Source: Mycolicibacterium vinylchloridicum
GTDB lineage: Bacteria; Actinomycetota; Actinomycetes; Mycobacteriales; Mycobacteriaceae
Length of the DNA: 64,000 nt
Direction of reading: 5' to 3'
Assembly (NCBI RefSeq): GCF_013404075.1
Contig: NZ_JACBJQ010000020.1
Location: 58,778-122,777, forward strand
Below the pieces are notes generated by a model that saw only the letters and a program-made list of their open reading frames with translations, did no database searches and was not told where the DNA came from. A program made the translations under genes and the position numbers. This document shows positions 19,396 through 26,674 of the stretch, one piece after another. The number at the start of each line of letters is the position of its first letter. Position 1 is the stretch's first letter.

Positions 19396-20594
19396 ACACT
19401 CCTGACCCCGTCTACATCCTCGGCGCGGGCATGCACCCGTGGGGCAAGTGGGGCCGCGACTTCACCGAGTACGGCGTGGTCGCCGCACGGGCCGCGCTGG
19501 CCGAGGCCGGCCTCGACTGGCGCCAGATCCAGCTGGTTGCCGGCGCCGACACCATCCGCAACGGCTACCCCGGCTTCGTCGCGGGCGCGACGTTCGCGCA
19601 GAAGCTCGGCTGGAACGGCATCCCGGTCACGTCGAGCTACGCCGCCTGCGCCAGCGGATCGCAGGCCCTGCAGAGCGCACGCGCCCAGATCCTCGCCGGA
19701 TTCTGCGACGTCGCCCTGGTCATCGGCGCCGACACCACACCCAAGGGCTTCTTCGCCCCGGTCGGCGGCGAACGCAAAGACGATCCCGACTGGCAGCGCT
19801 TCCACCTGATCGGCGCCACCAACACCGTCTACTTCGCGCTGCTGGCACGGCGCCGGATGGATCTCTACGGCGCCACGCTGGAAGACTTCGCCAACGTCAA
19901 GGTCAAGAACGCCAAGCACGGGCTGAACAACCCGAGCGCGCGCTACCGCAAGGAAGCCACCGTCGAGGACGTGCTGGCCAGCCCGGTGGTCTCGGATCCG
20001 CTTCGGCTGCTCGACATCTGCGCGACGTCGGACGGCGCGGCCGCGGTGATCGTGGCGAGCAAGGCGTTCACCGAGAAGCACCTCGGGTCGGTGCAGGGTG
20101 TGCCGTCGGTGCGGGCGATCAGCCTGCAGAGCCCGCAGTATCCGCAGCATCTTCCCGAATTACCGGATATTGCAACGGATTCCACCGCAGTGGTGCCCGG
20201 TCCCGAGCGGGTGTTCAAGGACCAGATCCTGGACGCCGCCTACGCCGAGGCCGGTATCGGCCCCGAGGACCTGTCGCTGGCCGAGGTCTACGACCTGTCC
20301 ACGGCGCTCGAACTCGACTGGTACGAGCACCTCGGATTGTGCGCCAAGGGCGAGGCCGAGGCGCTGCTGCGCAGCGGCGCCACCACGATCGGCGGCCGCA
20401 TTCCGGTCAACGCCTCGGGCGGACTGGCCAGCTTCGGCGAGGCGATTCCCGCCCAGGCCATCGCCCAGGTCTGCGAGCTGACCTGGCAACTCAAGGGCCA
20501 GGCCACCGGACGCCAGGTCGAGGGCGCCACAGTCGGCGTCACGGCCAACCAGGGTCTGTTCGGCCATGGCTCCTCCGTGGTCGTCGCCCGGTAG
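19392..20594 (+). CDS. Thiolase-superfamily lipid-transfer/aldolase-like protein, Rv1627c-like
   Basis: A 400-residue nonspecific lipid-transfer-type thiolase. It has the thiolase fold with YAACASGSQALQSARAQI (nucleophile-loop Cys near residue 87), GADTTPKGFF, LSLAEVYDLSTALELDWYEHLG in place of the canonical NEAFA segment, NASGGLASFGEAIPA and the C-terminal VGVTANQGLFGHGSSVVV. Proteins of this type, with a DUF35 partner, act as thiolases or retro-aldolases on CoA esters in lipid and sterol catabolism. The first gene of the operon is that partner. The exact substrate is unknown. Confidence 0.9.
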   Translation: MNTPDPVYILGAGMHPWGKWGRDFTEYGVVAARAALAEAGLDWRQIQLVAGADTIRNGYPGFVAGATFAQKLGWNGIPVTSSYAACASGSQALQSARAQILAGFCDVALVIGADTTPKGFFAPVGGERKDDPDWQRFHLIGATNTVYFALLARRRMDLYGATLEDFANVKVKNAKHGLNNPSARYRKEATVEDVLASPVVSDPLRLLDICATSDGAAAVIVASKAFTEKHLGSVQGVPSVRAISLQSPQYPQHLPELPDIATDSTAVVPGPERVFKDQILDAAYAEAGIGPEDLSLAEVYDLSTALELDWYEHLGLCAKGEAEALLRSGATTIGGRIPVNASGGLASFGEAIPAQAIAQVCELTWQLKGQATGRQVEGATVGVTANQGLFGHGSSVVVAR

Positions 20595-20822
20595 GTGGCC
20601 CAGACCGTCGTCGTCACCGTCAAGCCCGGCAGCCGCAAGGGGCCGCTGGTCGAGATGGCCGGCGACGGTGCGCTGACGATCTACGTGCGCGAACCCGCGA
20701 TCGAGGGCAAGGCCACCGAGGCCGCGGCCCGGTTGCTCGCCGCCCATCTGGGTGTGCCCCGCAGCGCCGTCACGCTGGCATCGGGCGCGACGTCGAGGAT
20801 CAAGCGGTTTCGCGTCGACTGA
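20595..20822 (+). CDS. DUF167 (YggU-like) protein
   Basis: A 75-residue DUF167/YggU family protein. Family pattern: VTVKPGSRKG near the N terminus, LTIYVREPAIEGKATEAAARLLAAHL in the centre, and VTLASGATSRIKRFRVD at the end. Function is unknown in the family. It starts with GTG immediately after the thiolase stop, so it is probably translated from the same mRNA. Its last 23 bases overlap the 3' end of the convergent XRE gene. Confidence 0.85.
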   Translation: MAQTVVVTVKPGSRKGPLVEMAGDGALTIYVREPAIEGKATEAAARLLAAHLGVPRSAVTLASGATSRIKRFRVD

Positions 20823-21075
20823 CCGCGCCGTCCTGCCCGCGCCAGACCTCGACAGCCTCCTGAAGCGGCAAACCCAGTGCGTCACACAGACTTACCACCG
20901 TCCCGAAGCTGGGGCTGGGCAGCCTGCCGACTTCGATCTTGCGCAGGGTCTCCGGGGAGATTCCGGCATCCCTGGCGATGACCTCAGGTGCCCGTCCGGC
21001 CCGCGCCGTTCTGATCAGCGCCCCAAGGCGCTGGCCGGCTCGGATCTGTTCGGGACTCAGCGGTACGCGAACCAT
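20800..21075 (-). CDS. XRE-family helix-turn-helix regulator
   Basis: A 91-residue protein made almost entirely of a lambda-Cro/XRE helix-turn-helix: RLGALIRTARAGRAPEVIARDAGISPETLRKIEVGRLPSPSFGTVVSLCDALG. It starts at ATG 21075; an in-frame ATG at 21087 would add four residues. It is divergent from the methionine aminopeptidase gene, with a perfect inverted repeat between them that is its most likely operator. The much longer open frame running upstream (to 21864) is only the antisense of the aminopeptidase gene. Confidence 0.85.
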   Translation of the reverse strand: MVRVPLSPEQIRAGQRLGALIRTARAGRAPEVIARDAGISPETLRKIEVGRLPSPSFGTVVSLCDALGLPLQEAVEVWRGQDGAVSRRETA

Positions 21076-21088
21076 ACGAGCCAGCATA

Positions 21089-21104
21089 CGGTATAAAAAT
21101 ACCG
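21089..21104. promoter_or_regulatory. Operator palindrome between the XRE and map genes
   Basis: CGGTAT-AAAA-ATACCG is a perfect 6-bp dyad with a 4-bp centre. It lies 13 bp before the XRE start and 19 bp before the aminopeptidase start, and includes a TATAAA-like -10 region. Confidence 0.65.
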
Positions 21105-21123
21105 ACAGAAGGAGTTGCCCGGG

Positions 21124-21894
21124 ATGATCGAACTCAAGACCGCCAAGGAAATCGACAAGATGGCAGTCACCGGCCAATTCGTGGCGGAGGTGCTCGCCGC
21201 GTTGGCGGCCAGCGCCGAGCCCGGGGTCAACCTGATGCAGCTCGAACACCAGGCCCGAGACATGGTGGCCGAGCGCGGCGCGGTTTCGTGCTACTGGGAC
21301 TACGCACCGTCGTTCGGTCGCGGTCCCTTCCGTAACGTCATCTGCCTGTCGGTTAATGATGCTGTGCTGCACGGACTTCCGTGGGACTACGTTTTGCGCG
21401 ACGGCGATCTGCTGAAGATGGACTTCGCGGTCTCGATCGACGGCTGGGTGGCCGACTCCGCGCGCACGGTGGTCGTCGGCGACACCGCGGATCCGGCCGA
21501 TACCGCGTTGATCGAGTCGACCAGACGGGCCCTGGCGGCCGGTATCGCCGCCGCGGTCCCCGGCGGTCACCTCGGCGATATCTCCGCGGCCATCGGCGAG
21601 GTGGCCGCGGCGGCGGGATACGCCGTCAACACCGACTTCGGCGGCCATGGTCTGGGCCGCACCATGCACGAGGATCCGCACGTCCCCAATCGCGGCCGGC
21701 ACGGACGCGGCATGGCGCTGCGGCCGGGGCTGACACTGGCGCTGGAGCCGTGGTGGGGACGCGGCACCAGCCGGTTGACCGTCGACCCGGACGGCTGGAC
21801 GCTTCGATCGGCCGACGGCTCCAATACCGCACACTCCGAGCACACCATCGCCATCACCGAACACGGCCCGCGCGTGCTCACCGTGACCGGATAG
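21124..21894 (+). CDS. map: Type I methionine aminopeptidase
   Basis: A 256-residue M24-family aminopeptidase that removes N-terminal Met from new proteins. Metal ligands are visible in order: Asp in LKMDFAVSIDGW, Asp in VADSARTVVV, His in GGHGLGRTMHEDPHVPN, Glu in LTLALEPWWG and Glu in AHSEHTIAI. The N terminus is short, so it is the compact type without an SH3-binding extension. ATG at 21124 follows AGAAGGAG at about 9 nt; the TTG at 21115 is too close to it. Mycobacteria have other Map proteins, so a copy paired with its own XRE regulator is probably an accessory enzyme. Confidence 0.92.
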   Translation: MIELKTAKEIDKMAVTGQFVAEVLAALAASAEPGVNLMQLEHQARDMVAERGAVSCYWDYAPSFGRGPFRNVICLSVNDAVLHGLPWDYVLRDGDLLKMDFAVSIDGWVADSARTVVVGDTADPADTALIESTRRALAAGIAAAVPGGHLGDISAAIGEVAAAAGYAVNTDFGGHGLGRTMHEDPHVPNRGRHGRGMALRPGLTLALEPWWGRGTSRLTVDPDGWTLRSADGSNTAHSEHTIAITEHGPRVLTVTG

Positions 21895-21901
21895 ACCGGC
21901 A

Positions 21902-22306
21902 TCACCCGATCGGAAGGAGCCCTCGCTCGGCGAACACCTTCTTTGCGGTGAACGTCGCGTTCAGGGCCCGCGGGAATCCGCAGTAGACGGCCGAGTGCAA
22001 GAGCGCCTCGATGATCTGCTGCGGGCTGAGCCCGACGTTGAGGGCCGCGTTGATGTGAACATCGAGCTGCGGCTCGCAGCCACCCAGTGCGGTCAGCATC
22101 CCGAGCGTCACCAACTGCCGATCGCGAGGTTCGAGCCCGGGCCGGGAGTAGATCTCCCCGAATCCCCAAGCCACAACCTGGTGTCCCAGTTCAGGGGAAA
22201 TGTCGCTCAGTGCGTTGATCACGTTGGCACCGGCTGTGCCGTCGACCGCGTCGAGCACTGCCAGGCCGTGCTCGTAGCGCTCTGTGCGGGTGGTGGCTTC
22301 ATTCAT
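21902..22306 (-). CDS. Carboxymuconolactone decarboxylase family protein
   Basis: A 134-residue CMD/AhpD-fold protein with the family core RQLVTLGMLTALGGCEPQLDVHINAALNVGLSPQQIIEALLHSAVYCGFPRALNA. The catalytic Glu/His positions of gamma-carboxymuconolactone decarboxylase-like proteins are plausible, but there is no CxxC as in AhpD peroxidase partners. The enzyme activity is uncertain. Its start overlaps the stop of the MerR regulator gene by four bases (ATGA), so it is translationally coupled and is the likely regulated product. Confidence 0.88.
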   Translation of the reverse strand: MNEATTRTERYEHGLAVLDAVDGTAGANVINALSDISPELGHQVVAWGFGEIYSRPGLEPRDRQLVTLGMLTALGGCEPQLDVHINAALNVGLSPQQIIEALLHSAVYCGFPRALNATFTAKKVFAERGLLPIG

Positions 22307-22719
22307 TGGTGTCTGCTCCCTGGTTGCGGTCCTCGAGAATCGGCGAGCTCGTGACGGTAGGTCGCGATCTTGGCTTCGAGGGCCTTCTCATGGCTGGACA
22401 ACAACGCGATCTGCTCCCGCAGCCCAGCTCGATGGACTTCGAGCAAGCCCAGGCGCGCCTCGACGGTCGCCGGACCTTCGGCGCGCAGCTTCGCGTACTC
22501 CCGCATCCTCGCGATCGCCATGCCGGTCTCGCGCAACCGTAGGAGAAAGTTGACCCATTCGACATCCGACTCCGAGTACCGGCGCTGGTTCCCCGGATTC
22601 CGTGCGATGGGGTGAATCAGCCCGGCGCGCTCGTAATACCGAAGGGTGTGCGCCGACACGCCCGTGGCAGCCGCCATCTCAGCCACCGTCAGACCGGATA
22701 CATCATTTCCGTCCGTCAC
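22303..22719 (-). CDS. MerR-family transcriptional regulator
   Basis: A 138-residue MerR regulator. The winged helix-turn-helix is TVAEMAAATGVSAHTLRYYERAGLIHPIARNPGNQRRYSESDVEWV (residues 10-55), followed by a dimerisation coiled coil (EARLGLLEVHRAGLREQIALLSSHEKALEAKIATYRHEL). No cluster of metal-binding Cys is present, so it resembles organic-effector MerR types. It heads a two-gene operon with the CMD-family protein. A dyad upstream looks like its own operator. Confidence 0.92.
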   Translation of the reverse strand: MTDGNDVSGLTVAEMAAATGVSAHTLRYYERAGLIHPIARNPGNQRRYSESDVEWVNFLLRLRETGMAIARMREYAKLRAEGPATVEARLGLLEVHRAGLREQIALLSSHEKALEAKIATYRHELADSRGPQPGSRHQ

Positions 22720-22735
22720 ACCATCAGGTTAGAAG

Positions 22736-22751
22736 TTAGAGCGCGCTCCAA
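22736..22751 (-). promoter_or_regulatory. MerR-type operator/promoter
   Basis: TTGGAGCGCGCTCTAA on the minus strand is a dyad with 7 of 8 base pairs, sitting just after a TTGACT -35-like hexamer, as MerR proteins prefer in the spacer region. Confidence 0.55.
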
Positions 22752-22778
22752 GTCAAACCGTTGGCGGATGCCCGCGGG

Positions 22779-23516
22779 TCAGGCCACCCCGAGGTAGGCC
22801 GCGCGAATACTGTCGTCGGCCAACAACTCTCGGGCCGGCCCGCTGCGGGTCACCGTCCCGGTCTCCAGGATGTAAGCGCGATCGGAGCGGCTCAGCGCCT
22901 GCTGGGCGTTCTGTTCCACCAACAGCACGGTGGTGCCCTGGGCGTTGATCTCGGAGATGATCTTGAAGATCTGCGAGATGATCATCGGCGCCAGCCCCAT
23001 CGACGGCTCGTCGAGCAGCAGCACCCGCGGCCGCGCCATCAGTGCGCGCCCGATGGCCAGCATCTGCTGTTCGCCGCCGGACAGGGTGCCGCCGACCTGG
23101 GTGCGCCGCTCCGCCAGCCGCGGGAAGGTCTCGAACACCCAGTCCAACCGCTCACGGTGTGCCGCCTTGGTGTCGAACTTGCGGCCGTAGCAACCCATTT
23201 CGAGGTTCTCGGTGACACTCATACCGGGGAACACACCCCGACCCTCGGGAGCCTGGATCAAACCGTCGATCGCGCGCTGATGCGCCTTGACCCGGCTGAT
23301 GTCACGGCCTTCGAACCACACCGAACCCGACGACAACGGCCGCAGACCGGAGATGGCCCGCATCATCGTGGTCTTTCCCGCGCCGTTGGATCCCAGCAGT
23401 GTGACCAGCTCACCCTGGCGCACTTCGAGCGAAACCCCGTGCAGCGCTTCGATCCTGCCGTAGTGTACGACGACGTCGCGGATCTCGAGCAGCACCTGCG
23501 CCTCAGAGCTGGTCAT
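22779..23516 (-). CDS. livF: Branched-chain amino-acid ABC transporter ATPase LivF
   Basis: A 245-residue ABC ATPase. Walker A GSNGAGKTTMMRAI, Q-loop and LivF-type LIQAPEGRGVFPGMSVTENLEMG, signature LSGGEQQMLAIGRAL, Walker B VLLLDEPSMGLAP and the switch His region VLLVEQN are all present. It energises uptake of branched-chain or related amino acids with LivG, LivH and LivM. It is the last gene of the cluster and overlaps livG by 14 bp. Confidence 0.95.
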   Translation of the reverse strand: MTSSEAQVLLEIRDVVVHYGRIEALHGVSLEVRQGELVTLLGSNGAGKTTMMRAISGLRPLSSGSVWFEGRDISRVKAHQRAIDGLIQAPEGRGVFPGMSVTENLEMGCYGRKFDTKAAHRERLDWVFETFPRLAERRTQVGGTLSGGEQQMLAIGRALMARPRVLLLDEPSMGLAPMIISQIFKIISEINAQGTTVLLVEQNAQQALSRSDRAYILETGTVTRSGPARELLADDSIRAAYLGVA

Positions 23517-24372
23517 CGGGCACCCCCAAATAGGCCGCGATCACGGCCGGGTCTTCGCGAATCTCGGCGGGCAGCCCGTCGGCGATCTTGCGACCGAACT
23601 CCAGGACCACGATCCGGTCGGTCACACCCATGACCAACCGCATGTCGTGCTCGATGAGCAGCACCGTGTACCCGTCGTCGCGGATGGCGCGGATCAGCTC
23701 GATCAGTGCGGCCTTCTCGCTGGGATTGAACCCGGCTGCCGGCTCGTCCAGGCACAGCAGTTTCGGTTCGGTGGCCAGCGCGCGGGCGATCTCGAGGCGC
23801 CGCTGGTCGCCGTAGGGCAGGTTCTTGGCCTTCTCCTCACCGCGGTGCGCGATGCCGACGAATTGTAAGAGCGCAGCGGCCTTTTCGATGGCCGACCGCT
23901 CCTCGCGCCGATGCCGCGGCGTGCGCACCAGAGCTCCGGGTACCGACGTCTTGTGCCGGGCGTCGGTACCGACGACGACGTTCTCCAGGGCGGTCATCTC
24001 GCCCCACAGCCGGATGTTCTGGAAGGTCCTGGCGATCCCCCGCCGGGTGATCTGATGACGCTTGATCCGCCCCAGCGGCGCCCCGTCGAATGTCACCGAA
24101 CCCGAGCTGGGCCGGTAGACACCGGTGATCGCGTTGAAGCAGGTGGTCTTGCCTGCGCCGTTGGGCCCGATCAGCCCGAGGATTTCGCCACGCTTGATCT
24201 CGAAGCTCACCGAATCCAGGGCGGTCAGGCCGCCGAACTTCACGGTCAGATCCTTGGTCTCCAACAGGGTTTCGCCCTCGGCGACGTCGACGTCGCGGGT
24301 GAAGACGGCCAGACTCTCGTCGATCGGGGTGTCCGGGTCGTCCTGGGTGGGCCCGCCTGCAGGCGCGGTCAT
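23503..24372 (-). CDS. livG: Branched-chain amino-acid ABC transporter ATPase LivG
   Basis: A 289-residue ABC ATPase of the LivG type: Walker A GPNGAGKTTCFNAI, the LivG-specific GIARTFQNIRLWGEMTALENVVVG, signature LPYGDQRRLEIARALA, Walker B LLCLDEPAAGFNP and switch LLIEHDMRLVMG. About 25 unconserved acidic residues precede the domain. ATG at 24372 overlaps the livM stop (ATGA); the longer open frame reaching 24753 is livM antisense-frame noise. Confidence 0.95.
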   Translation of the reverse strand: MTAPAGGPTQDDPDTPIDESLAVFTRDVDVAEGETLLETKDLTVKFGGLTALDSVSFEIKRGEILGLIGPNGAGKTTCFNAITGVYRPSSGSVTFDGAPLGRIKRHQITRRGIARTFQNIRLWGEMTALENVVVGTDARHKTSVPGALVRTPRHRREERSAIEKAAALLQFVGIAHRGEEKAKNLPYGDQRRLEIARALATEPKLLCLDEPAAGFNPSEKAALIELIRAIRDDGYTVLLIEHDMRLVMGVTDRIVVLEFGRKIADGLPAEIREDPAVIAAYLGVPDDQL

Positions 24373-25562
24373 GCGGCCGACTTCGTCTCGTCGGCGCTGC
24401 GCAACAGGTAGCGGGCTCGCTTGCCGTAGGTCAGCAGCTGCTGGCGCACCGGGAACAGGCCTTGCGGACGGAAGATCATCAGCACCACCAGTGCCAGGCC
24501 GAAGAACAAGTACTTCAGGTCGCCGAGGTTGATCCCCAGCACTTGCACGCCGAGCATTCGGTTGGGCAGGTAGACGATCACGAAGGCGCCGAAGACGACA
24601 CCGAGCTTGTTGCCTTGCCCGCCGAGCACCACCGCACACAGGAACAACATCGAGTTGATGATGTTGAACGTCGGCGGCGCGACGTACTGCACCTGGCCGG
24701 CGTACAACGCCCCGGACAGCCCACCGATCGCGGCCCCGATCACGAATGCCCACAACTTGAACCGAAAGGTGTTGACACCCATCACTTCCGCGGCGTCTTC
24801 GTCCTCACGGATGGCAACCCAGGCCCGGCCCGCACGGCTGCGCTCGAGATTGCCGACCAGCAGCAGGATGGCGACCATCAGGATCAAGCCCAGCCAGAAC
24901 CACCACGTCCCGTAATTCGCTTCGCCCGACGAATTGCCGCTGGAGAACACCCCGTCGGGATATTTGGCCGTCTCGATGATGTGCGGATACGCCACCTGAT
25001 TGAGCCCGCGTGAGCCATTGGTGATGTCGGACAGGTTGTCGGCCAAGAGCCTGATGATCTCACCGAAACCCAGTGTGACGATGGCCAGGTAGTCGCCGCG
25101 CAGCCTCAAGGTGGGGATACCGAGGATCAGTCCGGCCATCGCGGTAGCGGCCATCGCGATCGGCACGCAGGCCAGCCAGGCCCATTTCTCGGCGAAGAGA
25201 CCGGAGGTGCCGACCCGGTTCCACGGGCTGTCGGGACTGGTCAGCAGCGCAACGGTATAGGCACCAACCGCATAGAACCCGACGTAGCCCAGGTCGAGCA
25301 GGCCGGCTTGGCCGACCACGACGTTCAGGCCGATCGCGATGATCGCGACCATCGCGAACTGAGCCATGGTGCCGCCGAAGCTGATTCCGGGTGTATCGAG
25401 GAACGGCGGCGGAAACAGCGGCGACAACGCCAGCAGCGTGAAGCCGACTACGCCGACGGCCCACTTCTGCACCCGGCTCAGGTTCGACCACCATTCCCGC
25501 AGCCGATCCCCAGGGGCCAGCAGCCGACCGCTCCATTTCCCTGGTGCCGCCTGGTGAGTCAT
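24369..25562 (-). CDS. livM: Branched-chain amino-acid ABC permease LivM
   Basis: A 397-residue inner-membrane permease with about nine to ten helices. LivM signatures are GLNVVVGQAGLLDLGYVGFYAVGAYT, LRLRGDYLAIVTLGFGEIIRLLADN and the coupling-helix region RSRAGRAWVAIREDEDAAEVMGVN. The N-terminal 35 residues are soluble. It overlaps livH by four bases (ATGA). Confidence 0.95.
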   Translation of the reverse strand: MTHQAAPGKWSGRLLAPGDRLREWWSNLSRVQKWAVGVVGFTLLALSPLFPPPFLDTPGISFGGTMAQFAMVAIIAIGLNVVVGQAGLLDLGYVGFYAVGAYTVALLTSPDSPWNRVGTSGLFAEKWAWLACVPIAMAATAMAGLILGIPTLRLRGDYLAIVTLGFGEIIRLLADNLSDITNGSRGLNQVAYPHIIETAKYPDGVFSSGNSSGEANYGTWWFWLGLILMVAILLLVGNLERSRAGRAWVAIREDEDAAEVMGVNTFRFKLWAFVIGAAIGGLSGALYAGQVQYVAPPTFNIINSMLFLCAVVLGGQGNKLGVVFGAFVIVYLPNRMLGVQVLGINLGDLKYLFFGLALVVLMIFRPQGLFPVRQQLLTYGKRARYLLRSADETKSAA

Positions 25563-26596
25563 GCCCGCGCCTTTCCGAGGCTTTCACCGAGTATCCCGGT
25601 GGGCCTGATCAGCAACACCAGCACCAACAGCACGAAGGCGACGACATCGCGCCACTGGGTGCCGAACACCGCCTGGCCGTAGTTCTCCATGATGCCCAGG
25701 ATCAGGCCGCCCAGCAGCGCTCCACGCAGGTTGCCGATGCCACCGAGCACCGCGGCCGAGAACGCCTTGATCCCCAGCAGGAATCCGCCCGAGTAGATGA
25801 TGCCCTGCGGCACCTTCAGCGTGTAGAGCAGCGCGGCCGCACCGGCCAGCAGACCGCCGATCAGGAACGTCGTCATGATGATTCGTTCCCGGGATACCCC
25901 CATCAACGTCGCCGTGGTCGGGTCCTGGGCCACCGCTCGAATTCCCCGGCCGAACTTGGTCCGGTTGATCGCGACGTCGGTCAGCATCGCCAGCACCAAC
26001 GCGGCGGCGACCACCACGATGGTCACGTTCGAGACGGTCGCGCCGAAGACCTCGAACTGGCTCTTGGGCTGTACCAGGATGATCGGCTGCTGGGCGTTGC
26101 TGCCGCCGTAGCCTTTGATGATCTTGGGCAGCACGAAGTGCACGAACTCCTGCAACACGAACGACATGCCGATGGCGGTGATCAGGAAGGTCAGCGGCCG
26201 CGCATTTCGCCGGCGTAGCGGCCGATACGCCACGGCCTCCAAACCCATTGCGGCGGTGCCGGATACCAACATGGCGAACAACATGGCGATGGCGAGATAG
26301 AACACCGTCAGCAGTACGCCTTTGTTGTAGGCGTTCCCACTGGGTGTGAATCCCAGGATCATGTCCAGGCAGAAGTATGCGCCGAACATTCCCAGCATGA
26401 AGATCTCGGAGTGCGCGAAGTTGATCAGTCGCAGCACACCGAACACCAGGGTGTAGCCGACCGCCACCAGTGCGTAGATCGCACCCCAGGACAATCCATC
26501 GATGGTCAACTGCCAGAAGCCATTTCGCAGGTTATCGATATTGAATCCGATGTCGCTGGCGAGGCAGGCGTACTGACCGAGGCACTCGTGGATCAT
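25559..26596 (-). CDS. livH: Branched-chain amino-acid ABC permease LivH
   Basis: A 345-residue membrane permease with about eight helices. LivH signatures are GLSWGAIYALVAVGYTLVFGVLRLINFAHSEIFMLG, VAYRPLRRRNARPLTFLITAIG and FGRGIRAVAQDPTTATLMGV. An N-terminal 25-residue extension with two Cys precedes the first helix. It starts 78 bp after the binding-protein gene, with a GC hairpin in the gap that may reduce permease expression relative to the binding protein. Confidence 0.94.
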   Translation of the reverse strand: MIHECLGQYACLASDIGFNIDNLRNGFWQLTIDGLSWGAIYALVAVGYTLVFGVLRLINFAHSEIFMLGMFGAYFCLDMILGFTPSGNAYNKGVLLTVFYLAIAMLFAMLVSGTAAMGLEAVAYRPLRRRNARPLTFLITAIGMSFVLQEFVHFVLPKIIKGYGGSNAQQPIILVQPKSQFEVFGATVSNVTIVVVAAALVLAMLTDVAINRTKFGRGIRAVAQDPTTATLMGVSRERIIMTTFLIGGLLAGAAALLYTLKVPQGIIYSGGFLLGIKAFSAAVLGGIGNLRGALLGGLILGIMENYGQAVFGTQWRDVVAFVLLVLVLLIRPTGILGESLGKARA

Positions 26597-26631
26597 CCCG
26601 GGGCGACTCCTTACGGTCCGGTGTAAACGAA

Positions 26632-26662
26632 ACGCGTCCGAGCCTCACGGTCCCGGACGCGT
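26632..26662 (-). terminator. Intercistronic hairpin between the binding protein and livH
   Basis: A perfect 9-bp inverted repeat (ACGCGTCCG / CGGACGCGT) with a 13-nt loop lies just after the binding-protein stop. The following minus-strand bases TTCGTTTACACC are mildly U-rich. It is likely an attenuator or an mRNA 3'-end stabiliser. Confidence 0.6.
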
Positions 26663-26674
26663 CTCGCGAATCGA

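Noticed and set aside
20800..21864. 354-codon frame ending in the XRE regulator
   Set aside because: Only the last 91 codons encode the helix-turn-helix; the rest is antisense to the methionine aminopeptidase and crosses the operator.
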